DNA from: Lachnospiraceae bacterium P6A3
Lineage (GTDB): Bacteria; Bacillota; Clostridia; Lachnospirales; Lachnospiraceae
Assembly (NCBI GenBank): GCA_000702085.1
Contig: JNKP01000005.1
Coordinates: 186,001-250,000 of the forward strand
Direction: 5' to 3'
Length of the DNA stretch: 64,000 nucleotides
The translations under genes and the position numbers were made by a program. Each line of letters starts with the position of its first letter. Positions within the stretch are counted from its first letter, which is position 1. Below, piece by piece: positions 48,530-56,922 of the stretch. Under the pieces are notes generated by a model that worked only from the letters and a program-made list of their open reading frames with translations, did not search any database and was not told where the DNA came from.

Positions 48530-49222
48530 TTGAAAAAAATAGGTCTTGTAGGTGGAACGGGTCCCGAGTCCACACTGATGTATTATAAGGAACTGAATTC
48601 AAGGATCGATAAGTTGACAGACGGAAAAGCTATGCCCGATCTTGTTATTGAAAGTGTGAATTTCAGAAGAGCGTGGGATTATGTTGCAAGCGGTGAGTAT
48701 GAGAAAGCTGCTGATTATCTTGCCGAGAAGGTAAAGTGCCTTAAGACCAGCGGAGCTGAGATTATATCACTTACTGCTGCAACATTTCACATCGTATTTA
48801 ATGAGATCGAGGCTAAGTCCGGAGTAAAGCTCATCAGTATTCCGAAGTCGGTATGCTTCAAAGCACAGGCGGAAGGATATAAGAAGGTCGGACTTCTCGG
48901 TACTATTTTTACGATGGAGCAGGATTATATGAAGAAAGATCTTCTGAATGCGGGGATTGAAGTTATTGTTCCCGGTAAGGAAGACAGAGAGCTTGTTGCC
49001 AAGAGGATCTTCGAAGAACTTGAGATGGGAATAGTTAAGGAATCTACGCTTAAGGAATTCCAAACTGTGATCTCGAAGATGCGTGATGAGGACGGTATCG
49101 AAGCTGTGATACTTGGATGTACGGAGCTTCCGCTTCTGCTTAACTCGAAGAATTGTCCCCTTCCCGTACTGGACAGTATAGATATTCATATAGAAGATCT
49201 GATCGCACATATAATGGATTGA
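48530..49222 (+). CDS. Aspartate/glutamate racemase family protein
   Basis: Starts at TTG 48530 after GCGGAG; 230 residues. The N-terminal IGLVGGTGPESTLMYYKELN and the C-terminal ILGCTELPLLL (second catalytic Cys) identify the family. The first catalytic Cys region (CNT in most members) reads SLTAATFHIVF without Cys, so a two-base mechanism by two Cys is not possible here; some relatives with one Cys have other substrates. First gene of GC-richer composition after the island, followed after one base by an inositol-phosphatase-like gene. Confidence 0.85.
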   Translation: MKKIGLVGGTGPESTLMYYKELNSRIDKLTDGKAMPDLVIESVNFRRAWDYVASGEYEKAADYLAEKVKCLKTSGAEIISLTAATFHIVFNEIEAKSGVKLISIPKSVCFKAQAEGYKKVGLLGTIFTMEQDYMKKDLLNAGIEVIVPGKEDRELVAKRIFEELEMGIVKESTLKEFQTVISKMRDEDGIEAVILGCTELPLLLNSKNCPLPVLDSIDIHIEDLIAHIMD

Positions 49223-49223
49223 T

Positions 49224-49991
49224 ATGAAGATAGAAGATATTGAGATAATTGCAAAACAGGCCGGCGAGATAATGGTTAACGCCGTAAGACCTAAGGTAAT
49301 GCAGAAGGAAGGACATGCTAATTTCTGCACTGAAATGGATGAGAAGATCCAGGCGTTTCTTTTTGAGAAGCTTGGTAAGGCTATTCCTGATGCATCGTTC
49401 CTCGGCGAAGAGGATGGTGAAGATGTATTTACTTCGAAGATGGAGAAGGGATATTGTTTTGTCATAGATCCGATAGACGGAACTTCCAACTTCATCTACG
49501 GATACAGACCGTCTGTTGTTTCAATCGCATTGCTTAAGGACGGAGCACCTTTTATGGCGGTAGTATATAACCCTTACGATGACGTTCTCTTTTCCGCCGA
49601 GGCGGGGAAGGGTGCGTATATGAACGGGGAGAAGATAATGTCCTCCGATGCACCGCTTTCGGATTCTCTTACGGTATTCGGAACTGCTCCTTATTATACT
49701 GAGCTTAAGGAGAAAACTTTTGAGATTGCGAAGAACTTACTTCCTCTGTGCGTTGATCTAAGGCGTTCGGGAACAGCGGCATGGGATATGTGCTGCGTGG
49801 CGATGGGAAGATGCAGTCTTTATTTTGAATTAAAGATCCAGCTGTGGGATTATGCGGCTGCCGGACTTATTGCGGCGGAAGCAGGATGCACGGTTACGGA
49901 TATAGAGGGGAATGAACTGACGTATAAGGGAGCGACTTCCGCACTTGTAAGAGCAAGGGGCGTGAAGGAGATTCCCGAGTGTTTTAAGTAA
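49224..49991 (+). CDS. Inositol monophosphatase family protein
   Basis: 255 residues with the metal-site motifs GEEDGED, DPIDGTSNFIYG and the C-terminal WDYAAAGLIAAEAG. The family dephosphorylates inositol phosphates, PAP or sugar phosphates with Mg2+; the substrate is not decided by sequence. Lies 1 base behind the racemase, 12 bases before the nitroreductase, in an apparent operon. Confidence 0.92.
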   Translation: MKIEDIEIIAKQAGEIMVNAVRPKVMQKEGHANFCTEMDEKIQAFLFEKLGKAIPDASFLGEEDGEDVFTSKMEKGYCFVIDPIDGTSNFIYGYRPSVVSIALLKDGAPFMAVVYNPYDDVLFSAEAGKGAYMNGEKIMSSDAPLSDSLTVFGTAPYYTELKEKTFEIAKNLLPLCVDLRRSGTAAWDMCCVAMGRCSLYFELKIQLWDYAAAGLIAAEAGCTVTDIEGNELTYKGATSALVRARGVKEIPECFK

Positions 49992-50003
49992 GGAGAAATG
50001 ATC

Positions 50004-50657
50004 ATGACAGAAAAAGAAGCGATACTTGCAAGGCATTCTGTTAGGAAGTATACAAGTAAGGCAATTGATGCGGATGTAGCTGCGAAGATTAATGAGAAGG
50101 TTGCAGAGGTAAATGCAGAGAGCGGACTTCATTTTCAGTTTCTGAATGATGAAGGAGGCGCATATTCCAATCTGTTCCTTAAGTTCTCAGGACTTGATTC
50201 CGCACCCGCATCCATCGTATGCGTAGGCCCTGACAGCGCAGATCTTGAAGAGAAGGTGGGATATTACGGAGAGAAGATTGTTCTGTTCTTGCAGACCATC
50301 GGACTTAATACCTGCTGGGTAGGGAGCTTTAGTAAGAAGAGATCCGAGGCGGAAGTTAAAGAGGGCGAGAAGAATGTGATCTCCATCGCCGTAGGATACG
50401 GTGAGAACGAAGGAAAGGCTCACAAGTCCAAGAGCGTGGATCAGCTTGTTGATGCTAAGGCTGACAGTCCTGAGTGGTTTAATGAAGGAGTTAAGGCAGC
50501 GCTTCTTGCTCCCACCGCGCTTAATCAGCAGAAGTTTGTAATAAGACTTAAGGATGATGACACCGCAGAGATCGTAAGTAAGGGTGGTGCGTTTACAAGT
50601 GTCGATCTGGGGATTGTTAAGTACCACTTCGAAGTGGGATCCGGAAGAAAACTTTGA
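50004..50657 (+). CDS. Nitroreductase-family flavoprotein
   Basis: ATG 50004 is 8 bases after AAGGAG; ATG 49998 is too close. The 217 residues start EAILARHSVRKYTSK, the classical RxSxRxY FMN-binding opening, and contain LQTIGLNTCWVGSFSK in the middle and LAPTALNQQKFVI near the end. It is a short member of the family and should use FMN and NAD(P)H. Substrate unknown. Confidence 0.87.
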   Translation: MTEKEAILARHSVRKYTSKAIDADVAAKINEKVAEVNAESGLHFQFLNDEGGAYSNLFLKFSGLDSAPASIVCVGPDSADLEEKVGYYGEKIVLFLQTIGLNTCWVGSFSKKRSEAEVKEGEKNVISIAVGYGENEGKAHKSKSVDQLVDAKADSPEWFNEGVKAALLAPTALNQQKFVIRLKDDDTAEIVSKGGAFTSVDLGIVKYHFEVGSGRKL

Positions 50658-50669
50658 AAGGGGATAAAA

Positions 50670-51599
50670 ATGCAGCTGCTTAGTCTAAAATGTCCTAATT
50701 GCAACGGTTCACTGAAGATGGTAAGAGAAGGAGTCTTTTACTGTCAAAATTGTGATTCCGAATTTATGGCGGATTATGACAAGGATGATATTGAATACCA
50801 GAAGATGAAGTCCGAGGCTGAGCTTCGAAAGCAGCAGCTTAACATGGCTGAGAGCGGAGCTGCGGAACGGGCTCGCAAGGCAAAAGATCAATTTAAGATC
50901 AAACTGATTGGAATTGCCGTGGGATTTATCCTTCTGCTTATCATTGTTGTACCCACTGTTGTCGTTACTCTCAGAACGCAAAGAGAAGCTCAGGAAGCTT
51001 ATATGCAGCAGCAAAGGGAGAGGGAAGAGCAGCAGGAAGCGGAAGCAAGAGAAAGAGAAGAAAGACTCAGGCAGGAAGAAGAGGAAAGACTTGCGGCTGA
51101 GGAAGCTGAACGTCAGGCGATACTTGAATCCTACAGGCTGACTCCCGAAGAGATCGTAGCGGATTCTTTTTTCACGGAAAATGCGAGCAAGAGTTTCCGC
51201 GTGCAGTTATGGGATAATACAAATCTTTTCTATGACAATTGGAAGTGGAACGAACAGCCCGAGTACATCACAAGTTTTCTGCTGACCGCTAAGGATGAGA
51301 ATAACCGTGAGCAGAATATACTGATCAGTATTTATAAGATTTATTGGGATAAAGAGTATGAAGACCGCACCGACCGTTATGTGATGTATGACGGTGCGTG
51401 TTTCTACAATATTTCCAGGAATGAAGACGGAACGATCCGCTGCGATTATGCTCCGGACAGTCTTACCTATAACAGTGAGATCGTGGCAAATCAGTTCCTG
51501 AGCGGATACACTGATTATGATCAATTGATCAGGCAGGAGATATACGGCAATGCAGACTACACTTATGTAGAATTTACAATGCCGGAAGATGCCGAGTGA
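50670..51599 (+). CDS. Zinc-ribbon membrane protein with coiled coil, unknown function
   Basis: 309 residues. The zinc ribbon CPNCNGSLKMVREGVFYCQNC uses C8, C11, C25 and C28. One membrane helix (about 77-97) follows, then a Glu/Arg/Gln-rich coiled coil (about 100-150) and a beta-rich domain of ~150 residues outside the membrane. The order suggests signal or tether functions across the membrane. No enzymatic motif is visible. Terminates 9 bases from the convergent MATE gene. Confidence 0.75.
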   Translation: MQLLSLKCPNCNGSLKMVREGVFYCQNCDSEFMADYDKDDIEYQKMKSEAELRKQQLNMAESGAAERARKAKDQFKIKLIGIAVGFILLLIIVVPTVVVTLRTQREAQEAYMQQQREREEQQEAEAREREERLRQEEEERLAAEEAERQAILESYRLTPEEIVADSFFTENASKSFRVQLWDNTNLFYDNWKWNEQPEYITSFLLTAKDENNREQNILISIYKIYWDKEYEDRTDRYVMYDGACFYNISRNEDGTIRCDYAPDSLTYNSEIVANQFLSGYTDYDQLIRQEIYGNADYTYVEFTMPEDAE

Positions 51600-51608
51600 C
51601 GGAAAGTA

Positions 51609-52961
51609 TTATTTTAGAACTTTGTTTCTGAAACTGAAGTATCTCATGAGTGCGGTGATGCCGGCCAGGGACCAGACGATCCCGACTGACCACCAGATTC
51701 CCCAGAGACCGATGGCGGGAATTGCTACCAGTATAATGGGTACGGTGAATCTTCCGATTACTTCGACGATTCCGTTAATAAGCGCGAAGATGGAATCACC
51801 GAGACCGTTAAGTACGCCTCTTACTGTGTAGATAGTTCCGAGCATTACGTAGAAGTAACTCGTGATACGAAGAGCCTTGGCTCCCATGACGATAACGGGT
51901 TCTTCGTCTACAAATATTCTTACTATATTTTCACTGAAGAGCTGCATGATAGGAAGCATGATGATAGAGAATATCACCATTATCATGAGGCTCTTTTTGT
52001 ATCCTTCTTTTACACGATCCTTCAAGTTGGCACCGTAGTTCTGGCCGGTGAAGGTAGAGAGGGCAGCACCGAGGGTCTGGTAAGGCTGGTGTATTATCTG
52101 CTCTATTCTGCTGGTTGCACTGAAAGCGGCTACGGTTGTTTTTCCGAAGGAGTTAACGACCTTCTGAAGTGCCATGCAGGAAATAGCGATAAGTGAGAAC
52201 TGAAGCGAAAGAGGAATACCCAGCTTAAGTATGCTCATGGTTATGTGCTTGTTAAACTTCATGTTCTCTTTGGTGAACTTGAAGTAACTGTTTGTTTTCA
52301 TGGCATAGAGGATGCATCCCACACCGGATACGAACTGTGAGATGATCGTTGCGATACCCGCACCTCTTACACTCATGTTAAAGCCGACTACGAAGAGAAA
52401 GTCGAGGCCTGTATTTAAGAGGCATGAGAAGATGAGGAAAAAGAGTGGGGTCTTGGAATCTCCCAGAGCTCTTAACATTGATGATATGTAGTTATAGAGT
52501 GAAACGAATACAAGACCCACGCACATGATCTTCATGTAGTCCGCAGCGTCATTTAAGATCTCGACCGGAGTATCCAGAAGTTTAAGGATGGGTATGGTTA
52601 AGATGTATGCGATGATTCCTACTATTATAGGAAAAACAAGCATGATATAGCCGGTATTAACGATGCAGCTTTTGACGGCTTCATCGTCTTTTTTTCCGAA
52701 GTACTGCGAAGTGATGATTCCTCCGCCGCTTCCGATACCGTTGCATATCGCAAAAAAGAGAAATGTGACGGAGCCTGTGGCACCGATGGCTGCAAGGGCG
52801 TCCGCGTTGACGTATTTACCTACTATGACTGAGTCCACCAGGTTGTAGACCTGCTGGAAGAGATTACCGATGAGCATGGGTACGGAAAAGAGAAGTATCA
52901 GCGATACAGGGTTGCCCTCGGTCATTAATAAAATGCCTGATTTATGTTTCTTGAGTTCCAT
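51609..52961 (-). CDS. MATE-family efflux transporter
   Basis: 450 residues with about twelve membrane helices in two similar halves. The opening GNPVSLILLFSVPMLIGNLF and the QQVYNLVDSVIVGKYV segment are standard MATE features. It should export cationic drugs or metabolites in exchange for Na+ or H+. It has a promoter at 53046-53074 and a 72-base leader. The cargo is unknown. Confidence 0.93.
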   Translation of the reverse strand: MELKKHKSGILLMTEGNPVSLILLFSVPMLIGNLFQQVYNLVDSVIVGKYVNADALAAIGATGSVTFLFFAICNGIGSGGGIITSQYFGKKDDEAVKSCIVNTGYIMLVFPIIVGIIAYILTIPILKLLDTPVEILNDAADYMKIMCVGLVFVSLYNYISSMLRALGDSKTPLFFLIFSCLLNTGLDFLFVVGFNMSVRGAGIATIISQFVSGVGCILYAMKTNSYFKFTKENMKFNKHITMSILKLGIPLSLQFSLIAISCMALQKVVNSFGKTTVAAFSATSRIEQIIHQPYQTLGAALSTFTGQNYGANLKDRVKEGYKKSLMIMVIFSIIMLPIMQLFSENIVRIFVDEEPVIVMGAKALRITSYFYVMLGTIYTVRGVLNGLGDSIFALINGIVEVIGRFTVPIILVAIPAIGLWGIWWSVGIVWSLAGITALMRYFSFRNKVLK

Positions 52962-53045
52962 GTTATTTACCTGTGCCTGTTTACCGGTAGGTGTATAGTG
53001 AATCCCCTGTTGGAGATAGTTAGTGTTATTTTGACCCGAGGAGTA

Positions 53046-53074
53046 ATATTATGCTTTTGTCAAAGAGTTTGCAA
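53046..53074 (-). promoter_or_regulatory. Promoter of the MATE gene
   Basis: Reading leftward, TTGCAA (53074-53069) and TAATAT (53051-53046) are 17 bases apart; the start site would fall near 53039, about 78 bases before the MATE start codon. Confidence 0.6.
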
Positions 53075-53179
53075 ACGTTTTTTTGTTATGTGAGTTCCCG
53101 ATTTTTGGCATTTAATGGCACGAAGACAAAAAGAAAAGAACTCATTTCCAAAGAATTTACAATGGTATGAGTCCTGAAT

Positions 53180-53234
53180 AAAAAAAGAAGTGGCGCAGCC
53201 CCAGCTCCCAATTAGCCGCCGGTCTACGCCTTGT
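53180..53234 (-). ncRNA. Candidate ~55-nt small RNA with own promoter and terminator
   Basis: Reading leftward, a promoter TTGACT-17-TATTAT precedes a sequence that folds into a strong hairpin: GGCGTAG (53230-53224) with CTGCGCC (53198-53192), seven pairs, with a further GC-rich inner stem. TTCTTTTTTT follows immediately (to 53180). No open frame of useful length is included. It is separated from the MATE promoter, so it is a short independent transcript or a prematurely ended leader. No known RNA family is recognised. Confidence 0.5.
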
Positions 53235-53240
53235 GAAATC

Positions 53241-53269
53241 ATAATATAGCTATTTTTTGTTGAAGTCAA
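53241..53269 (-). promoter_or_regulatory. Promoter of the candidate small RNA
   Basis: On the minus strand TTGACT (53269-53264) and TATTAT (53246-53241) with exactly 17 bases between, close to sigma-A consensus. Confidence 0.6.
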
Positions 53270-53294
53270 TAATTATGGTATTATAGAAACTGTT

Positions 53295-54533
53295 ATGGGT
53301 ATCAGATATACAAAGGACATGACTCCGTTTGATATGACGAAGTCGCCTTCAAAGCAATATTTCTTCCTGATGCCGCTTATCTGGCTTGCAGCCCTTATTG
53401 ATACGAAGAGGCTGGGGCTTAAGATGGATAAGTCCGGGATCAAGGGTCTGAAGCCGCCGTATCTGGTGATTGCAACGCATCAGGGACCGGCGGATTATTC
53501 GGGTACTCCTCTTGCTCTTTTTCCGCATCGCGGAATCTATGTCTCCGATATGGAAGGCTTCATGTATTACGGCAAGTGGCTATATAGAGGCCTTGGATGC
53601 ATCGGTAAGAGAAGGTTCGTCTCGGATATCACTGTCGTGAAAAATATGAAGCACGCCCTTGAGATGAAGCAGCCTGTTGTAGTGTATCCGGAGTCCAGAC
53701 ATTCCAATGTGGGTACCACGGCTTATATCCCAAAGAATCTGGGTAAGCTGTGTAAGTTTATGGATGTTCCGGTTGTGATCTTTACTTTGTACGGAAGTTA
53801 TCTGGCAAATCCCTTCTGGGATGAGCTTAATACCAGGAAGGTTCCGCTTGAAGGTAAGATCTACAAGCTCTTTGATAAAAAGCAGGTCAGAGAAAAATCC
53901 GCCGAGGGGATTCAGGAAGCGGTTGAGAAGGCTCTTGCATATAACGAATACAAATATCAGAACGACAGGAAGATCAAGATAACTGAACCTAAGCGCGCGG
54001 AGGGTCTGCACAAGCCTCTTTATATCTGCAGGAAGTGCGGAACGAGATATAAGATGAGAAGCTACGGATCAACTTTACGATGCTCCGCCTGCGGAAAAGA
54101 GTTCCTGCTTCGTGAGGACGGATTCCTGGAGGATAAGGGAACCGGTGAAAATCTGATGATTCCGGACTGGTATGAGTGGGAAAGAGGCATGGAGATTGAT
54201 TCGGCAAATCTTCTTATCTCCATGAATAAGTTTAAGAGGTCCTTCCCCGTTACGATAGAGGCACTGCCCAATCACAAGGGATTTGTGAAGCTGGGTGAAG
54301 GAGTACTTGCTCTTGATGAAAATGAGTTCACCGTAATGTACGGTTCGGAAATTCTTCACTTCCCTCACAAAACTCGCGAGTCTGTTCAGACGGAATATGA
54401 CTACCGTGGGAAAAAGGGTATGGGAATAGTATTATCGACGAAGGACTGCTGCTACTATCTGTATTCCAAGGCAGAGGATTTTAATCCGACACAGCTTCAG
54501 TTTGTAGGGGAATGGTTATATGAAAGCAAGTGA
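53295..54533 (+). CDS. PlsC-like acyltransferase with C-terminal zinc ribbon
   Basis: 412 residues. The acyltransferase part (about 50-230) has HQGPAD (H62, D67; HX4D catalytic motif) and VVVYPESRHS in the position of FPEGTRS. After it, CRKCGTRYKMRSYGSTLRCS followed by ACG forms a four-Cys zinc ribbon, then a ~150-residue domain of unknown fold. Standard PlsC enzymes are ~240 residues and lack these parts. No strong ribosome site precedes the ATG. It overlaps the following oxidoreductase by 14 bases. It probably acylates a lipid precursor at the membrane. Confidence 0.82.
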   Translation: MGIRYTKDMTPFDMTKSPSKQYFFLMPLIWLAALIDTKRLGLKMDKSGIKGLKPPYLVIATHQGPADYSGTPLALFPHRGIYVSDMEGFMYYGKWLYRGLGCIGKRRFVSDITVVKNMKHALEMKQPVVVYPESRHSNVGTTAYIPKNLGKLCKFMDVPVVIFTLYGSYLANPFWDELNTRKVPLEGKIYKLFDKKQVREKSAEGIQEAVEKALAYNEYKYQNDRKIKITEPKRAEGLHKPLYICRKCGTRYKMRSYGSTLRCSACGKEFLLREDGFLEDKGTGENLMIPDWYEWERGMEIDSANLLISMNKFKRSFPVTIEALPNHKGFVKLGEGVLALDENEFTVMYGSEILHFPHKTRESVQTEYDYRGKKGMGIVLSTKDCCYYLYSKAEDFNPTQLQFVGEWLYESK

Positions 54534-55596
54534 TTCACTGACTATACGGGGTAAGGTTATCAGAAACAGGATAACCATGGCACCTACAGTTAAGTTTGAT
54601 TATGCGGGTCCTGACGGTAAGGCTACGGAAAAGCACATCGATCATTACAGGGAAAGGGCCGAGCATGGATGCGGTCTTATCTGTGTCGAAGCTACCGCGG
54701 TTTCGCCTGACGGAAGATTCTGGACCAATCACATGGGTCTGTGGAGTGATGATCAGATTGAGGGGCATGCACAGATTGCGAAGGCATGTCATGATAACGG
54801 GGCTGTTGTCATAGTACAGATCAATCACACGGGTATTTCGGGTAATCCCGAGCTCGGAACCGTAATCGGTCCTTCTGCCGTTCCTACAAGGGATCCTAAA
54901 GTTATATCAAAAGAATTGAGCATCGATGAGATTCACAGGGTGCAGGGACTTTTCGTAAGAGCTGCGGTCAGAGCTAAGAAAGCAGGTTACGACGGAGTGC
55001 AGCTCCACGGATGTCATGCATATCTCATTAATCAGTTTATTTCCAAGAAGACGAATCTCAGATGCGATGAGTACGGCGGAAGTACAGAGAACCGTGCGAG
55101 ATTCGGCTCAGAGATCATAAGAGCGATACGTAAAGAGTGCGGAGAGGATTTTATCATCTCGATAAGAACCGCAGGAATAGAGCCGGATGTTGCAACCGCG
55201 ATCGAGATTGCGGAAGAGTATGTTAAGGCCGGAGTGGATATGCTTCAGGTTTCAACGGGTATTGAGTGGGAAGATGATAGTCTTAAGGAAGAGGGCGAAC
55301 CCTATAACCTGATCGTAAAGCTGGGAGTCAAGTTCCACGAGCACTTTAAAGGCAGGGTTCCGGTATCTTGTGTAAACAGTCTTTATGACCCTTCGGTAAT
55401 AAATTATTTGTTTGAAAATGACCTGGTGGATCTTGTGGATTTGGGAAGACCTATCCTGGCAGATCCCGCGATTGTCGAAGCGGTTCTGGAAGGTAAGCCT
55501 TATGTAAGATGTTATGATTGTCCCAATTGTCAGTACGGACCTTTTATGCCGCACAAATGTCCCGCAGCAATGAGGAGAGGAGTAAAATTCGAATAA
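54520..55596 (+). CDS. Old yellow enzyme family NADH:flavin oxidoreductase
   Basis: 358 residues forming one TIM barrel: NRITMAPTVKFDYAGPDGKA opening, VQINHTG, GYDGVQLHGCHAYLINQFIS, NRARFGSEIIRAI and the FMN-phosphate end DLVDLGRPILADP. It lacks the C-terminal FAD/NAD domains of larger 2,4-dienoyl-CoA reductase types, but keeps a Cys-rich end (CYDCPNCQYGPFMPHKCP) in the position where such enzymes bind a 4Fe-4S cluster. Substrate unknown. Coupled to the acyltransferase. Confidence 0.9.
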   Translation: MKASDSLTIRGKVIRNRITMAPTVKFDYAGPDGKATEKHIDHYRERAEHGCGLICVEATAVSPDGRFWTNHMGLWSDDQIEGHAQIAKACHDNGAVVIVQINHTGISGNPELGTVIGPSAVPTRDPKVISKELSIDEIHRVQGLFVRAAVRAKKAGYDGVQLHGCHAYLINQFISKKTNLRCDEYGGSTENRARFGSEIIRAIRKECGEDFIISIRTAGIEPDVATAIEIAEEYVKAGVDMLQVSTGIEWEDDSLKEEGEPYNLIVKLGVKFHEHFKGRVPVSCVNSLYDPSVINYLFENDLVDLVDLGRPILADPAIVEAVLEGKPYVRCYDCPNCQYGPFMPHKCPAAMRRGVKFE

Positions 55597-56922
55597 ATGT
55601 CTAAAGGTAAGAGAAGTAAAATGATAGTTCTTGGAATTGTAATTGCAGTAGTTGTGCTTGCAGGTGTGGCAGCAGGCGTATGGTTCCTTGCTCTTAATCC
55701 CTACAGAGGAACGGTGAATAATCCTTCGGAGACTCTGGCACTTGATACGGTGCTTACAAGGGATCAGGCTAAGGAAGACATGGCTTATGTAATGGAGATG
55801 TACAGAGAGCGTCATCCTGCATGGATTGAGACTGACGAAGTGCGCGTAGCAGATGTCGAGGCACAGTATCTGGAGGAACTTAAGCTTCTTGATTCTATGG
55901 CTGATGAGGAAATAACCGTATTGGCCGAATGGCAGATGATATCCCGCATTATGCACGCACTCTATGACGGACATTCACGCGTATATGCATCCTACAATCA
56001 GAGGCTTTATATAGATGATTTCACGCAACTTAACGAGATAGGAAGTCCTGTTTCGATAGACGGAGTATCATATGACGAAGCTTTCAAAAGATTCTGTGAT
56101 GTATATCAGTATGAGATGGAAAGTTTTGCGGAGGTGATGTTTAAGAGTAATATACTCATAAACGAAACCTACCTGAGATGGATCGGATTTGATACGTCGG
56201 ACGGTATCGATATGACATTTGGTACCGATGACGGAGAACTTACGGTTCACTATGAATTTGTACCCATCACAGAGGTAAAGGGATACGAAGGAAATACATC
56301 AAGTGAAGAGAGCAAGTGGGTATATTATGAGATCGATACCGAAAACGGAATCGGAATATTTACTCTCACAACATGCGAATGCAATGACGAATATAAGAAG
56401 ACCGTAAAGGATTTCTTTACGGCCGTTGATGAAGCAGGTATTCAGCATATTATTGTGGATCTTCGAATGAACGGTGGCGGAAATTCTTACGTTGCGGATG
56501 AATTCCTTAAGTATGTGGACATCGATGGTTTCTATACCTGGGCAGACCATGTAAGAATCGGCAACTTCCTCATTAAGGATGAAAGATCCTTCCAGAAAAA
56601 CCACAGACTTGATCCTCAGTACTCCGGTGATATCTATGTGCTTACCGGTCCGAGAACCTACAGTTCGGCAATGGATTTTACCATGGATATCATGGATAAC
56701 GATCTTGGAATCGTAGTAGGTGAGGCGTCAGGAAATCTCCCCGATTCTTACGGAGATCTCCTGACCTTCCAGATGCCCAATTCGAGACTATGTTTTTCAA
56801 TCTCTTACAAGAGATGGTTCAGAACCGATGAAAGCAAAACAGGCCAGCCACTTGAACCGGATTATCCCTGCCCTTCGAACGAGGCTATGGATAAGGCGTA
56901 CGAGTTAATCCTTAATTCCTAA
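55597..56922 (+). CDS. S41-family peptidase, membrane-anchored
   Basis: 441 residues. A membrane helix (about 9-31) places the rest outside. The S41 core shows IIVDLRMNGGGNSYVADEF, GDIYVLTGPRTYSSAMDFTM with the probable Ser nucleophile and a late GEASGNLPDSYGD. No PDZ domain is obvious. It starts right after the preceding stop codon. Its 3' end overlaps the convergent GH127 gene by 18 bases. Confidence 0.85.
   Translation: MSKGKRSKMIVLGIVIAVVVLAGVAAGVWFLALNPYRGTVNNPSETLALDTVLTRDQAKEDMAYVMEMYRERHPAWIETDEVRVADVEAQYLEELKLLDSMADEEITVLAEWQMISRIMHALYDGHSRVYASYNQRLYIDDFTQLNEIGSPVSIDGVSYDEAFKRFCDVYQYEMESFAEVMFKSNILINETYLRWIGFDTSDGIDMTFGTDDGELTVHYEFVPITEVKGYEGNTSSEESKWVYYEIDTENGIGIFTLTTCECNDEYKKTVKDFFTAVDEAGIQHIIVDLRMNGGGNSYVADEFLKYVDIDGFYTWADHVRIGNFLIKDERSFQKNHRLDPQYSGDIYVLTGPRTYSSAMDFTMDIMDNDLGIVVGEASGNLPDSYGDLLTFQMPNSRLCFSISYKRWFRTDESKTGQPLEPDYPCPSNEAMDKAYELILNS

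Noticed and set aside
53051-53170. 39-codon ORF on the plus strand with GAGGAG before its ATG
   Set aside because: It overlaps the MATE promoter on the other strand, has no clear promoter and no recognisable product.
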